From the NCBI GenBank assembly GCA_959347315.1, contig OY365813.1, positions 14,199,567 through 14,263,566 on the forward strand: a stretch of DNA of 64,000 nt, in the 5' to 3' direction. The notes beneath the pieces are model-generated. The model was not told the DNA's origin. It ran no database searches and saw only the letters and a program-made list of their open reading frames with translations. The DNA is from Bimastos eiseni. Its lineage: Eukaryota; Annelida; Clitellata; Crassiclitellata; Lumbricidae. Of the stretch, positions 1 through 21,239 are shown in pieces. Position numbers and translations under genes: made by a program. Within the stretch, counting starts at the first letter, position 1. Each line of letters starts with the position of its first letter.

Positions 1-1120
1 GCTAATAGACTAACCCTTAACATAGATAAAACCAACTTTATTTTGTTCAGATCATACACAAAGCCTCCACCTGAGCATTCACCAACTATTTGAATTCTGG
101 AAACACCAATCACCCAAGTTTCTTCCACCAAATTTTTGGAAATTATTGTAGATCAGCACTTATCCAAGACTGGTCACATATCTGCAATATCACTTAAAGT
201 TGCAAAAAGTATCGGAATAGTCTCTAGAATATCTAAGGTACTTCCAGCTAAAGCCCTCTTAACCCTATATCATACTCTCATTTGCCTATATTTAACATAT
301 GGCATTATAGTTTGGGCCTCTGCTTACAAATCAAATTTACAGAAATTGAGTATTTTACAGAAAAAAGCAATCAGATTTGTAGCAAACATACCATATGGTG
401 CACACACAGGACACGAATTCAAACCAGAAATATACTAAAAATTGAACAAATTCGGACCCTACAAATTGGAATCTTCATGTACCAATACTCCCGTAGCTTA
501 TTACCCAGCCAATTTCTAGATTATTTTCCTCTTCACCAAGGTAGCCATTATCATTTATCAAGAGGGAATCCCACTTTCTACATCCCTTATGCGAGGACGA
601 ACATTAGGCTCGCATCTATAAAATGCGCAGGGTCTAAGATTTGGAATGACATCCCACTTCCATTGCGCCTAATTCCAAATCTGTACCACTTCAGGTCTAA
701 GTGGAGGGAGGCCATACTGAATGAACATGGATTAGAGATACAGTGACCTTAGTTAAAATTACTCTGCTTTATAGTCCTAAGGCTGGCGTTGTTGCAATGT
801 GCTAATAAAGGGCCAACTATTACGCTTTGAATCAACAACTGTGACTTGGATGTCTATGTTATTAATTAAGTCTAGTTAAGCTCTCAGTTAATATTTTATA
901 AAGAACTGTTTTTGTGCAATCTCACGATAGTTCAAAAACTTGGTGCAATCGTTTATTTTTTACTACGAACATCCCAGGTGGCCCTAACTAGCGGGATCTT
1001 CCGATCCCTAATTGGGTCTCCTGGGTGATCCGATAGCAATTGTAAAAATTTGTAATAATTGTCATTAATTTCTGTTCTGTTTATTGGATTGCCAAATAAA
1101 CGTTGATTGATTGATTGATA
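1..1120 (+). mobile_element. 3' end of a CR1/L2-like LINE (reverse transcriptase C-terminus, 3' UTR and tail), broken
   Basis: Frame 1 from base 1 reads as the last part of a non-LTR retrotransposon reverse transcriptase, with LTLNIDKTNFILF near the start and LQKKAIRFVANIPY around 345-395. The frame has an in-frame stop at 91-93 and then shifts near 400-420 to frame 3. That frame continues to 746 with the usual C-terminal GSKIWNDIPLPLR motif (about 631-669). An AT-rich 3' UTR follows, with an AATAAA signal near 1096 and a short (TTGA)n tail ending at about 1120, typical of CR1/L2-type elements. The element continues upstream of the window. The frameshift and stop make it inactive. The clade is assigned from motif style only. 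Confidence 0.85.
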
Positions 1121-1341
1121 TTGACTCGTAGCACTTAATCATTTTGTAGGTGGGAGTTAACGATTTATTAATGATTAATTCTAAACTTGATAATTTTAAA
1201 AGAAATTTCAGTGAACTGCCCTAATACTCTAATATTACATAATAATTAGAGTATTTCGTCATGAACGCCGTTGCACGTGGTCATCGCTATTCAATAGCGA
1301 ATTCTTGCGCTAAAAATGATATCGGCAACCTTAGATGAACG

Positions 1342-1389
<48 letters not shown>

Positions 1390-1555
1390 TATAATAAAAA
1401 TAATTATTATAATAATAAAAATGTTGATAATGATAATAGAAATATCGACAGTTTATGTGTTGCCGTAATACGGTCATATACCACTACAAGAGCGCCTCAC
1501 AAACTAACTATAAGCGAGATAAGCCTTAGCGGTCAGAAGAGTCTTGCGCTTATGT
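1121..1555. repeat. Intergenic stretch with an (AAT)n microsatellite at 1345-1400
   Basis: AT-rich DNA with no open frame of note. The only structure seen is a clean AAT run followed by degenerate AAT/ATA sequence to about 1440. Confidence 0.7.
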
Positions 1556-1950
1556 AGGTTAGTGGGTTAGTGGGTTATTGGGTTAGTGGGTTAGGGTTAG
1601 GGTTAGGGTTAAGGTTAGGGTTTGGGTTAGGGTTAGGGTTAGGGTCAGGGTTAGGGTTAGGGTTAGAGTTAAAGTAAGGGTTAGGGTTAGGGTTAGGGTT
1701 AGGGTTAGGGTTAGGGTTAGGGCTAGGGTTAGGGTTAGGGCTAGGGTTAGGGCTAGGGTTAGGGTTAGGGTTAGGGTTAGGGTTAGGGTTAGGGTTAGGG
1801 TTAGGGTTAGGTTTGGGTTAGGGTTAGGGTTAAGGTTAGGGTAAGGGTTAGGGTTAGGGTTAGTGTTAGGGTTAGGGTGAGGGTTGGGGTTAGGGTTAGG
1901 GCTAGGGTTAGGGTTAGGGTTTGGGTTGGGCTTAGTGTTAGGGTTTCTAC
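1556..1950 (+). repeat. Interstitial telomeric repeat tract (TTAGGG)n
   Basis: About 390 bp of TTAGGG repeats, G-rich on the + strand, with many exact units between 1590 and 1900. Variants (TTAGTGGG, TTTGGG, CTAGGG, TAAGGG) occur especially at both ends. It is flanked by unrelated sequence, so it is an internal block rather than a chromosome end. The open frames read through it (TLTLTL, GLGLGL) are artefacts. Confidence 0.95.
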
Positions 1951-1965
1951 AGTTTTTTTCTCATT

Positions 1966-2075
1966 TTTCTTTTGCATCAAAACGTGTTGGAATTGAATTT
2001 TTTCCATCATGTTCCCAAAACCCCTGTTTTTCTCGACCCGTCTTCGCAACCCAGGACCAAGTTTCCGCCTGTGAT
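1966..2075 (+). repeat. Interspersed repeat, copy 1 (partner at 8036-8150)
   Basis: Similar, in opposite orientation, to 8036-8150. Shared segments include GGAATTGAA, CCCAGGACCAAGT and TCCGCCT at matching spacing. It abuts the telomeric tract. The family was not recognised. Confidence 0.55.
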
Positions 2076-2178
2076 CTGGCAACCCTATAGGCATAAAGGA
2101 CGTAATTAAAATATCACCTGCTTCGGTTCTCTCCTTAAGTCCTCAATTTGTCAGAATTTATATTACTCTTCAATCAGA

Positions 2179-2315
2179 GCCTGAATATATATATATAATA
2201 TATATATAAAATATATATATGTAATATATATATAAAATATATATATGTAATATATATATAAAATATATATATATGTAATATATATATAATGTATATATAT
2301 ATATAATATATAGAG
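2179..2315. repeat. AT microsatellite with a repeated TATATATAAAATATATATATGTAA unit
   Basis: A tandem of AT-rich units of about 29-31 bp (TATATATAAAATATATATATG type), repeated four times or so. No coding content. Confidence 0.8.
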
Positions 2316-2714
2316 CTACATGTACAAAAGGATTTTAATTCTATAGATTTGACTATACTTCGGTATGTCCATCAGTCCTAGGTGTATATATGTTGTTTGA
2401 AGGCATAGGCAATAGGTAATCGTATATGGAGAAATTTAGACACGGGGGTCCGCATCAGTCATGACGTGACCCCTCTTCTTCTCCGGATTTGGGTGTACCT
2501 CCTCGCGCGTTTTGCGGACGTATTTATATATATCCTTGCATTCATTTTTTTTAGATTTGAGCTTAAAACGAACACAGCCTGATCCAAACTAAATAGTTTA
2601 ATTATCTTAAAATTAGTTTTAACATTTGCCGAATGATTCACGTAGATTGAGAAGGCAGAATTTTAAGCAAAGCGGTTACGGTGGACCCTCTATGTATATT
2701 TGTATACATGGATG

Positions 2715-2985
2715 AGTGTGCTTGTATAGGGTTTGTTTGTGTGTGCGTGTGTGTGTGCGCGCGCTTGTGTGTAGGTGTATGTGTGTGTTTGTGCGTGTGT
2801 GTAGGTGTAGGTGTGTGTGTGTGTAGGTGTGTGTGTGTTTGTGCGCGCGTATGTTGGGTTGCATACATGTGTGTTTGTTTGTTTGTACGTGTGGGTGTAT
2901 GTGTGTGTTAATGCTTGTCCTCGTGTGTGTTTATATATGTGCGTGTGTGTATGTGTGCTTATGCGTGTGTGTATGTGTGTATTGA
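2715..2985. repeat. (GT)n-rich tract
   Basis: Alternating GT-rich, TGTGTG/TGCGCG DNA, potentially Z-forming. It lies immediately upstream of the UNCX promoter-like region. Cys/Val-rich and His/Thr-rich frames in it are artefacts. Confidence 0.85.
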
Positions 2986-2988
2986 ATT

Positions 2989-3007
2989 TGACGTCATTGT
3001 GACGTCA
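2989..3007. promoter_or_regulatory. Two tandem CRE palindromes (TGACGTCA)
   Basis: Perfect TGACGTCA at 2989-2996 and again at 3000-3007, one helical turn apart (11 bp start to start). This is the consensus full CREB/ATF site. It lies about 560 bp upstream of the proposed UNCX start codon. Sites are seen directly; function is inferred. Confidence 0.6.
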
Positions 3008-3109
3008 TCGTGAACTTCACTGCAAAGTCGACTGAAGACGCTCGCCACAGAGAATATATTACGGTAGCCAGTTTAAACGTTGTTCGGTCGCTCAACGTAC
3101 ATCCTCGAT

Positions 3110-3200
3110 ACGAGACTCCGCCCATCACGGCCATGTCTCCTCCCCTTGGTCATTAGGCTCCGCCTCTGACGCGCTGATTGACAGCGCGGCCTGTGAAGCG
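3110..3200 (+). promoter_or_regulatory. Promoter-like GC-rich segment with a PBX/PREP decamer upstream of UNCX
   Basis: Contains CTCCGCCC and CTCCGCCT (GC-box-like) elements and TGATTGACAG at 3175-3184. The last is a perfect match to the canonical PBX-PREP/MEIS (TALE homeodomain) decamer. It sits 390 bp upstream of the proposed first ATG of UNCX, in CpG-containing DNA that contrasts with the repeats on its left. Confidence 0.5.
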
Positions 3201-3570
3201 TGCCATCAAACGACGGACCTAGGAGTCGAGTCAATCATCTTATCAGCCTGGAATGACAAGAGAATTAGTGATTGAATAGAGTCGACGTCGCCCGTCATCT
3301 AAAGCGTCTATATCTCAGCGCTCGGGAGCGCAAAAGGGCACCTGTCGGCGAGGCCAAGCGCGAAACAGCAAGGTGCCCGATTTTAATTTGATATAGAGTC
3401 TCGGTTTGTTTGGCGTCATTTGGACTGTGACGGGTGTTGCGGGCCTGTAATTTAATTTCTGGGGTAGAAGATTTTATTGGGACAATTATTTCCGCAAAAC
3501 GCAGTTGGTTAAATTCGTCGGAATTTTGGGTGGACGGCATTCAGAGAGCGATATACTTTTCCTCAGTCAG

Positions 3571-14277
<10,707 letters not shown>

Positions 14278-14294
14278 TGTTCTGTTTTGTCTGC

Positions 14295-14490
14295 CCAGAA
14301 TATAGTCATGCAGACATACAGACATACAGACGGACGGACGGATGGATCTACGGGCAGGCAGGCAGGCAGGCAGGCATACAAGCAGGCAGGCTGCGAGACA
14401 GACAAGCAAACATACATACTGGAGGGCGGGCGAGCGGGCAGGCAGGCAGGCAACACGGCAGGCAGACAGATAGAGAGGCATGTATAGCAA
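14295..14490. repeat. (CAGA)n/(GGCA)n microsatellite in the presumed UNCX 3' UTR
   Basis: ACAGACGG, GGCAGGCA and related tetranucleotide repeats starting 20 bp after the stop codon. If transcribed, it is part of the 3' UTR. Confidence 0.8.
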
Positions 14491-14624
14491 GATGGACAAA
14501 CAGACGACGAGTGAACCGATGAAAAGATTGGTATATATGCCATGCATATATACAGACCATAGACAGACGAACTTATTGCTTTTATCCTTCTCATAATGAA
14601 CAAATTTAAATGATTCGTCTGTGT

Positions 14625-14880
14625 CATTCATTCATTTATTTATTCATTCGTTCATTCATTCATTCATTCGTTCGTTCGTTTGTTCACTCATTAATTAATT
14701 AATTAATTCATTCATTCATTCATTCATTGAACTAGACATTCATTCCTTACTTATTCACTCAGTTACTCTCTAACTCATTCATTCGCTCACAAGATTATTC
14801 GTTCCTATTTACTTTATCGTACACTCATTTGCCAATTCACTAATTCATTCACTTAATCATTCATTCACTCGTCCGCTTAC
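14625..14880. repeat. (ATTC)n microsatellite
   Basis: TTCATTCATTC runs with TTCG and TTAA interruptions, degenerating to the right. Confidence 0.85.
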
Positions 14881-14987
14881 TCTTTTAACCCGCTCTCCCT
14901 CCTATGTCCATTTTCTTGCTAAATCATTTTCTGATTTTCGTCAGTTTATTACCATTTTATCTTTCATTCTTCTGAACTGATTCCAAT

Positions 14988-15206
14988 CAGCCATCAATCA
15001 ACCATCAATCAACCATCAATCAATCAACCATCAATCAACCATCAATCAACCATCAATCAACCATCAATCAACCATCAATCAACCGTCAATCAACCATCAA
15101 TAAACCGTCAATCAATCAACCATCAATCAACCATCAATCAACCATCAATCAACCGTCAATCAACCGTCAATCAACCATCAATCAACCGTCAATCAACCAT
15201 CAATCG
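14988..15206. repeat. ATCAACC-type minisatellite
   Basis: Units of 7-11 bp (CATCAATCAAC / CGTCAATCAAC) repeated about 20 times. T/C and C/G variants alternate among the units. Confidence 0.85.
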
Positions 15207-15495
15207 AGTCAAATTCACACGAAGCAAATCAAATGTAAATAGTTTCATCTGACGATGATGCGTGCATCTCATGGAAGACTATTAACAATCTGTTAAATAC
15301 GAATCTTTAGCAATTGAAATTAAATGCTCACTACATCCTCAAGTCTTGTTTTGCGAATTACTCTGAAATAAAGCAATTAACTCGTAAAATATGTGAATTA
15401 ACGTGGCCTTTTAATCTAATAATGTCATCATTTTTCTGCTTCGATGAACGCACACGGAAGATATATATGTATGCATATGTATGTGATTGTAAAGG

Positions 15496-15529
<34 letters not shown>

Positions 15530-17298
15530 TATATGCGAACATCCTCGATCAAATTAAAGGTGAATGATGGAGTAATAGGAGGTGAAAGAAACAGGTGTCT
15601 GCAGAGTTCAGCCGACCGTGTTAACCATTTTCCCGCCTTTCAATTGCACGCGCAAAGTGATAGGGGTCGCTGTTGACCCTTTGCAACCCTCTGTCTTATA
15701 TGTACACATATATAATCTATGTGGATAGGGGTGCATATGATGGCATTGGGTCCTAAGGGCTGGCCATTTACCCGAATGTCTCAGACGTTGGGAGAAAGAT
15801 ACAGAAGCGATCGGACAGTGATGGAGAGGGAGAGACACAGAGACAGAGAGTGAGACACAGAGACAGGCAGCGGCTACAGGGCATGCGCAGAGGACATCCT
15901 ATCAGTCCGCGGAAGTAGGTGTCCGCATAATTGCGGCCATCAATCTTCCTCCGAAGGGCTCGTTAGACGAGCCGCGCCCCGGCGATCACGTGGCCGGTGG
16001 AATCCGTGCGGCCTTTTCTTAGAGGGTGGCGCTTCGAATGGCCGTGGCATCGTCGGGCATCGGGGCGGGCACCCCGTCGAGTGTTTTGTCCGCGGGTCAT
16101 GAACCCGCTAACAAGATATATCAATTTCGTCTTAGAGCATTATCACGCCCAAATGATTATCTCGTTAGTTTGGGACACTTTATACTACAACGAACCATTG
16201 CACAAAGGCAGACAGATAGACGAACAGACGGATGAACAGACAGGCAAGCAGCCAAGCAGCCAAACAGACGGATGGTTGGGGGAATTGATGGATGGATGGA
16301 GGGATGAACAGACAGCCGGACTGAGCGTTGCACATCCAACCCATAACCTATATAAACGGGTATATTTATTCACAAATGTCAGACATCACGATCGTTAATT
16401 TTATTTATTTCAATAGAATGCCAATTCGAATTTTTTTTGTTTCAAATTCATCCAAATTAGCCTGTATACGCCTGATAGGTTTGAGCATATTATTTGAGAC
16501 CCCGCAGGCTATCTCAACTCAATTTTTTAGTTTGCTTCTAACTTTTCAGGCGCCATCGATTGATGCACTCAGTATTTGACACGGGTGCAATAAAAGTGCT
16601 GATTAATAGTTTTCAATAAAAGTGATCCATTTAGGCTTAGACTACAATGATATAGATTACATATATAGATAGATATAGATTAAAGTCTATATATAGATAA
16701 TATAGATTAAATATAGATTACAATGGCAAAATCTGAACTGGTGGGAGGGGTTGACAAATTCTCATATATACGGGTACATCAAGACCAGAACTTCTTACCT
16801 GGATGCGGTATACACGTGCACTCGATCCGACCTTAAAGCTGCGTATCAGAAATGTTGAAATGTTTGAATAGATGCGAAATGTAAGATATTCTGACTTACT
16901 GATGCTTGTGTGTACTGATTTTTAACGACACCGTTCCATATCGAAGATGATTTGGTGTCACCCTCCACCTTTCTCCAGGCTTGGGACTGGCACTGCCAAA
17001 TTTCAAACATTGGCTGAGTTTACCTACTGATGCTGCACTAGGGTATGTCTATAAGCGCCATTTTGGTTAAACAAACCTTTATATTGGCTGGGTTAAGCAT
17101 GACGTGTGTTGCCTCCTGTAAGTTATCTTCCTTAATCACACACATATAGGCAACCTATAATGAAGAAACGTAGGGAAATATATAGTGTCTATGCTACTTG
17201 GAAATGGATTACACAAGTCAGCGTGCGTGCTTATTCATTTCGCGTGGAACAATTATAGCATGCGTGACAGAATTTGTGGCGTAATCGTGAAGAATTTA
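15207..17298. other. Intergenic; CpG-richer unique block at 15880-16120
   Basis: No gene recognised. A (TA)n run lies at 15497-15533. The block 15880-16120 is GC- and CpG-rich (GCCGCGCCCCGGCGATCACG and similar), unlike its surroundings, and could be a regulatory element or CpG island. A CAGA/GATGGATG repeat is at 16205-16315 and an ATAGAT-rich stretch at 16655-16720. Confidence 0.4.
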
Positions 17299-17390
17299 CG
17301 ATACAGAGGGCAGACGCGTCGTCACCAGTTGAAGGGAGGACGTATTTAGCAAGAGCCTTCGTGCGTCATTATAGATAAACGTTTCGAATC
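17299..17390 (+). repeat. 92-bp direct repeat, left copy
   Basis: About 96% identical (4 mismatches) to 19059-19150, same orientation, 1,760 bp apart. Begins CGATACAGAGGGCAGACG and ends near ATAAACGTTTC. No coding content. Confidence 0.85.
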
Positions 17391-18117
17391 ATTACGGCTT
17401 TTCATCGTTGAATTAAGTCTCAAAGAGCAAGGTGAAAAGTCCTCGTGGGGATTGACGGTAGGACCATCATCATTGCCGAGGGCGTCAGAGAGGAATCTCT
17501 GGCCAGTTTCATTTGCCCCGCCCATTCTGGGCTTACACCCTCTGGATTGCGTTCCTCCTTTAATAGGGAAAGGGAGAGGAGAGAATGGCCTTGCGTGCAT
17601 GTCAGAATGGCGCTTCGAAAAGGTCGTGTGGAAACTTAAGTCAGTAGTAACTAATAGTAATCACATAGGCCTAATTCATCAATAAATCTCATTCTTGCAG
17701 TAATGGCTGCAACATGAACTGAGTAAGTAATTAATTGTCAGAAACTATAATAACACAGCATCAACCAATCGATGACGGTTTTTCAAAAGCTTCAGCAGTA
17801 CGCATCGTATTTATAATTATGAACATATCTTTCCTAAATAAACACACAGCTACTTAATTGAACAATGAAACGCCCTGATGATTCGTAACGTTCATCTATA
17901 TTCTATAATGACTCATGGAATATGTTCTCCTTTCAACTGGTCTGCCCTCTGCACCATAAATTCTTCCCGATTACGCCTGTGCTTTTGTGACGAATCTAAC
18001 AGGCGCTGCATTAAGTGTCGTCATTATTACAAACTTAGGCCTATACATGTGATGTGAACGTCATAGATCGCAATAATCTCTTGCGCACTAGTTAGCAGTG
18101 TTGTATGCAAGACTTGA

Positions 18118-18240
18118 AACTTCAATACCAAGACGAGACCGAGACAGTGAGATGCCGAGACCGAGACACTGAGGTACCAAGACCGAGACACTAGGTTCAA
18201 AACAGCACGAGACACTACGAGACAGTATGAGACAGCACGA
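18118..18240. repeat. GAGAC-rich repeat cluster, left
   Basis: Repeated CGAGACCGAGACAC-like motifs (GAGACCGAGACA, ACGAGACACTACGAGACAG). A second cluster lies at 18800-18965. Both sit between the two 92-bp repeats. Confidence 0.6.
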
Positions 18241-18799
18241 GTAGGCCTATGTATAAAAGGCTGTAAAATACTAATGTATCAGTTTTCGAAAATAAAATTC
18301 ATTTGTAATTTCAATTTGAAACTTATAGTGTAAGCCTATACCATATAGTACCAATTCCCAAGAACAGTTTTTGTATAGCCACGTTTTATCTTTTTCGATA
18401 TCTCTTCGTCAGCCTATCTTCTGAATAGTATAAAGAAAGACACGTCTGAAATCTTTTAAACAAGCAAATTCGACACCAAATACCAAACTAAATCATAAAT
18501 TTGCGCATATATCCTTAATCACCCTGAGAAACTTGAATTTGTTCCTATCGTTTCGGTTATGGTGGTTTTACATCAATGACAAACGGCCCGCCATAGCTAT
18601 TGTTTGTCAATAACTTCAAATTGCGTATAGACGCAAACTTCACAATTTCAGGTTCTTTCAATTTCTCTCTCTAACATTTCTCCACTATTAAGATGATTGA
18701 ATTGATTTCAGTATCCTGTGACTCGCGCGTTAACCAGAATTACCGTTCCTCGTAGATTCCGGTTTCAGTTACAGCGCATGATTTTAAGACGGTTAACGC

Positions 18800-18965
18800 G
18801 AAACTTATCGAGACCGCTTGCTCGAGACAGAACAAGACTTTCACTTCAAGACAGTTTCAAAAAATTCGAGACACTATACCGCGAGATCGAGACAACTGGC
18901 TTCCGAGACACTAAAAAACTATCTCGAGACGTCTCGAGACCTAGACACTGCTTCGAGACCATACA
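18800..18965. repeat. GAGAC-rich repeat cluster, right
   Basis: CTCGAGAC, TTCGAGACAC and TCTCGAGACGTCTCGAGAC motifs. Its partner is 18118-18240. An arginine-rich frame passes through it but is not supported as a gene. Confidence 0.6.
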
Positions 18966-19058
18966 ACTCTGCTATATAGTTAGTAAGTCGCGCGCACGAC
19001 TTATTACAATAGATATGGAACTTTTGACTTAAAGGGGTAGGCCTAAAACCAAAAAAAA

Positions 19059-19150
19059 CGATACAGAGGGCAGACGTGTCGTCACCAGTTGAAGGGAGGA
19101 CGTATTTAGCAAGAGCCTTCGTGTGCCATTATAGATAAACGTTTCAAATC
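19059..19150 (+). repeat. 92-bp direct repeat, right copy
   Basis: Right partner of 17299-17390; see that entry. The left flank is an A-run (AAAAAAAA), which might be a retroposed tail. Confidence 0.85.
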
Positions 19151-19299
19151 TCGTTTGACAGATGGGGACACCCAATGAGAGGGGTACGAAATGTGGGGGG
19201 AGGGGCAAACGTATAACGTGTTCCCTCCCTGAGATTTTAACTTGTGCTTTTTATGCAAACCCAAATAAGCTAGAGCTTTTTAATGCAATTGTTCGTGCA

Positions 19300-20060
19300 G
19301 CCACTATTTCCGATCAAATCATTCGAGCGCGTCGATTATAAAGTGCCTTTTATTCTGCTTCGTGTCGGACCATACGACGACACAATAGCGCCATCTTTAA
19401 CTGGGCGCTCGGCCATTTCCGCGCCAGCAGACAGCATCATCATCATCGGCGGCACCGGGTTCGATCCCCGACTATTTACCCTCATCCCCTCTAATCGTTA
19501 TTCCACGGTCTGATCGCGCCGATTCTTCTAATAAACCCGCCACAGACTCGGCAAACATCAGACGACAATGTATTACTTGCAAGGCGTCTCTCGCCCATGC
19601 GACGGCGACGCGAAAATTATTTCTCCCGCTGTCTCCCTGCTCCCAGGCCGCACAACAAACCCTTCCCTTTCACCCGTCTGCCTCCCTTCTTCGTGGCAAG
19701 ACCCTCTGCAGAACATGGCGTCGCATAATGACGCAATACTTCTGTCACCGACCTTTGTGAGGCTCGGGGGCGCGCTCACATCCTGGCGGTAACAAGCCGG
19801 CTAATTTCATTACTCGGTCAGTAATTACCTCGGACCTTGTGGCCGGATTTCGGTCCATTCGGCCAGTCGACGACAACTAATCCACCGGATATTGATGGGC
19901 CTTGTCGTCGACACGTTGCCCGGCGTTGCCAGGCGTTCTACCGACAACCCGCAAAACGTCCCACGCAGGAAATCCACCAGAATATAATATCGGCTGAGAA
20001 AATATTTGCCAGCCAGCGCCGCTCGAGCGAGATCGACGAAGGTCTCAAATTTACAAAGCT
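19300..20060. promoter_or_regulatory. Unique CpG-containing block with homeodomain dyads (candidate regulatory element)
   Basis: Non-repetitive, GC-richer DNA between repeat-laden flanks. At 19802-19812 it has TAATTTCATTA (TAAT-N3-ATTA, the paired-class P3 dimer format). At 19821-19828 it has the palindrome GTAATTAC. No credible open frame. Regulatory status is inferred. Confidence 0.3.
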
Positions 20061-20064
20061 TTTG

Positions 20065-20150
20065 TATATCATATGATATATATATATATTCCCACTCACA
20101 GACATATATACACACGAATGTGTGTATATATATATATATATATTATATAA
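20065..20150. repeat. (TA)n/(CA)n microsatellites
   Basis: Two short (TA)n runs around an ACACACGAATGTGTGT partial palindrome. Confidence 0.7.
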
Positions 20151-20434
20151 TTCATGCAGCTATGATAGATGACTATGTATACGTAACGGATCAATCATTA
20201 AAAACACCAATGATTATTTTGGTTTATTATCTACTAATATAAGAACGGAACTAAATGAAAGACGAGTAGATCGATATGTTATGCCAAGAATCACCATGTC
20301 TGAATCACAGTGGAGAGAACAATTAACGCGTTATTCTTTCCAATTGCCGTCATGTCATACATGTAGACAATTAGACATAAGCTAATAATCATTATTAACA
20401 TTAGGCACTGTATAATGTACATAGGCCTATGTAA

Positions 20435-20513
20435 AATTATATATATATATTGTATATATATATAATTTTATACAATATATATACAATATATATATATATG
20501 TAACAATATATAT

Positions 20514-20566
<53 letters not shown>
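20435..20566. repeat. (TA)n microsatellite
   Basis: Mostly TA dinucleotides with ACAATATATAT interruptions. The Ile/Tyr frames are artefacts. Confidence 0.9.
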
Positions 20567-20571
<5 letters not shown>

Positions 20572-21013
20572 GGTCGGCTCAATGAAAATGTCCATTCCGG
20601 AACATGAATGCAATTTTCCCACACCCGATTGAGTTTATGCTAGGCTACCAACATCTTAGGATTGGCAGAAGAAAGATTTTCAACAATCACTGAACATTTT
20701 ACTGATGCAGTGCCTAAACAATTGCAGAAGCTTAAATATATTCCGTATATCGAAAGATACGCCAGAGGCATATATGCAAGATTTTCTGAAAACTGGACAG
20801 TCACTTGTAATTTTCAGTCACACAACAATTTTCATTAGAATTCTGAAATCTGTAAAACAGTTTATCTAAAAGCACATTCAAAGTTGTCCAGTCCAGCTAT
20901 CACGCAGGCTCAAAGTCTTTTGTGAAGCTCATCATGGCCTTACTAATTGAGTGGGAGAAAACTGAACACTCATTAATTGGTCGTCTGTCCAAGACCAAAG
21001 TGAGCTCTGAACT

Positions 21014-21239
21014 TTGCGTGAAACTCTGATACGCAGAGTCATTGAAAGTATGGTCTGGTTTCGATTTTCATCCATTAGCATGCAAACGGTGCCTGCATAC
21101 ACGGCACAGTTGGGTCAAGGCTTTATTGCAACCAACCCTAGTGAATTCATTGGAAAAGATGAATGGCCATCAAGCTCGCCAGACCATAACCTTCTGGATA
21201 GATAAGCTTGAACGCAGCAAGCCGAAGAAAGTCTTATAA
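21014..21239 (+). pseudogene. Decayed Tc1/mariner-type transposase fragment
   Basis: The frame from 21014 reads ESMVWFRFSS, then TVPAYTAQLGQGFI, then KDEWPSSSPDHNLLD. This matches the C-terminal half of Tc1/mariner DDE transposases: the VPAHTA-like block and the SPDLNPLD block that carries the last catalytic acid. Here LNP is altered and the segment between the first two blocks is missing. A shift into the frame ending KLERSKPKKVL continues the similarity. It is clearly dead. Terminal repeats were not found. Confidence 0.65.

Noticed and set aside
1556..1950. Chromosome end (true telomere)
   Set aside because: Unrelated unique and transposon sequence lies on both sides.
2676..3002. Cys/Val-rich and His/Thr-rich frames
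   Set aside because: Translations of the GT-rich microsatellite.
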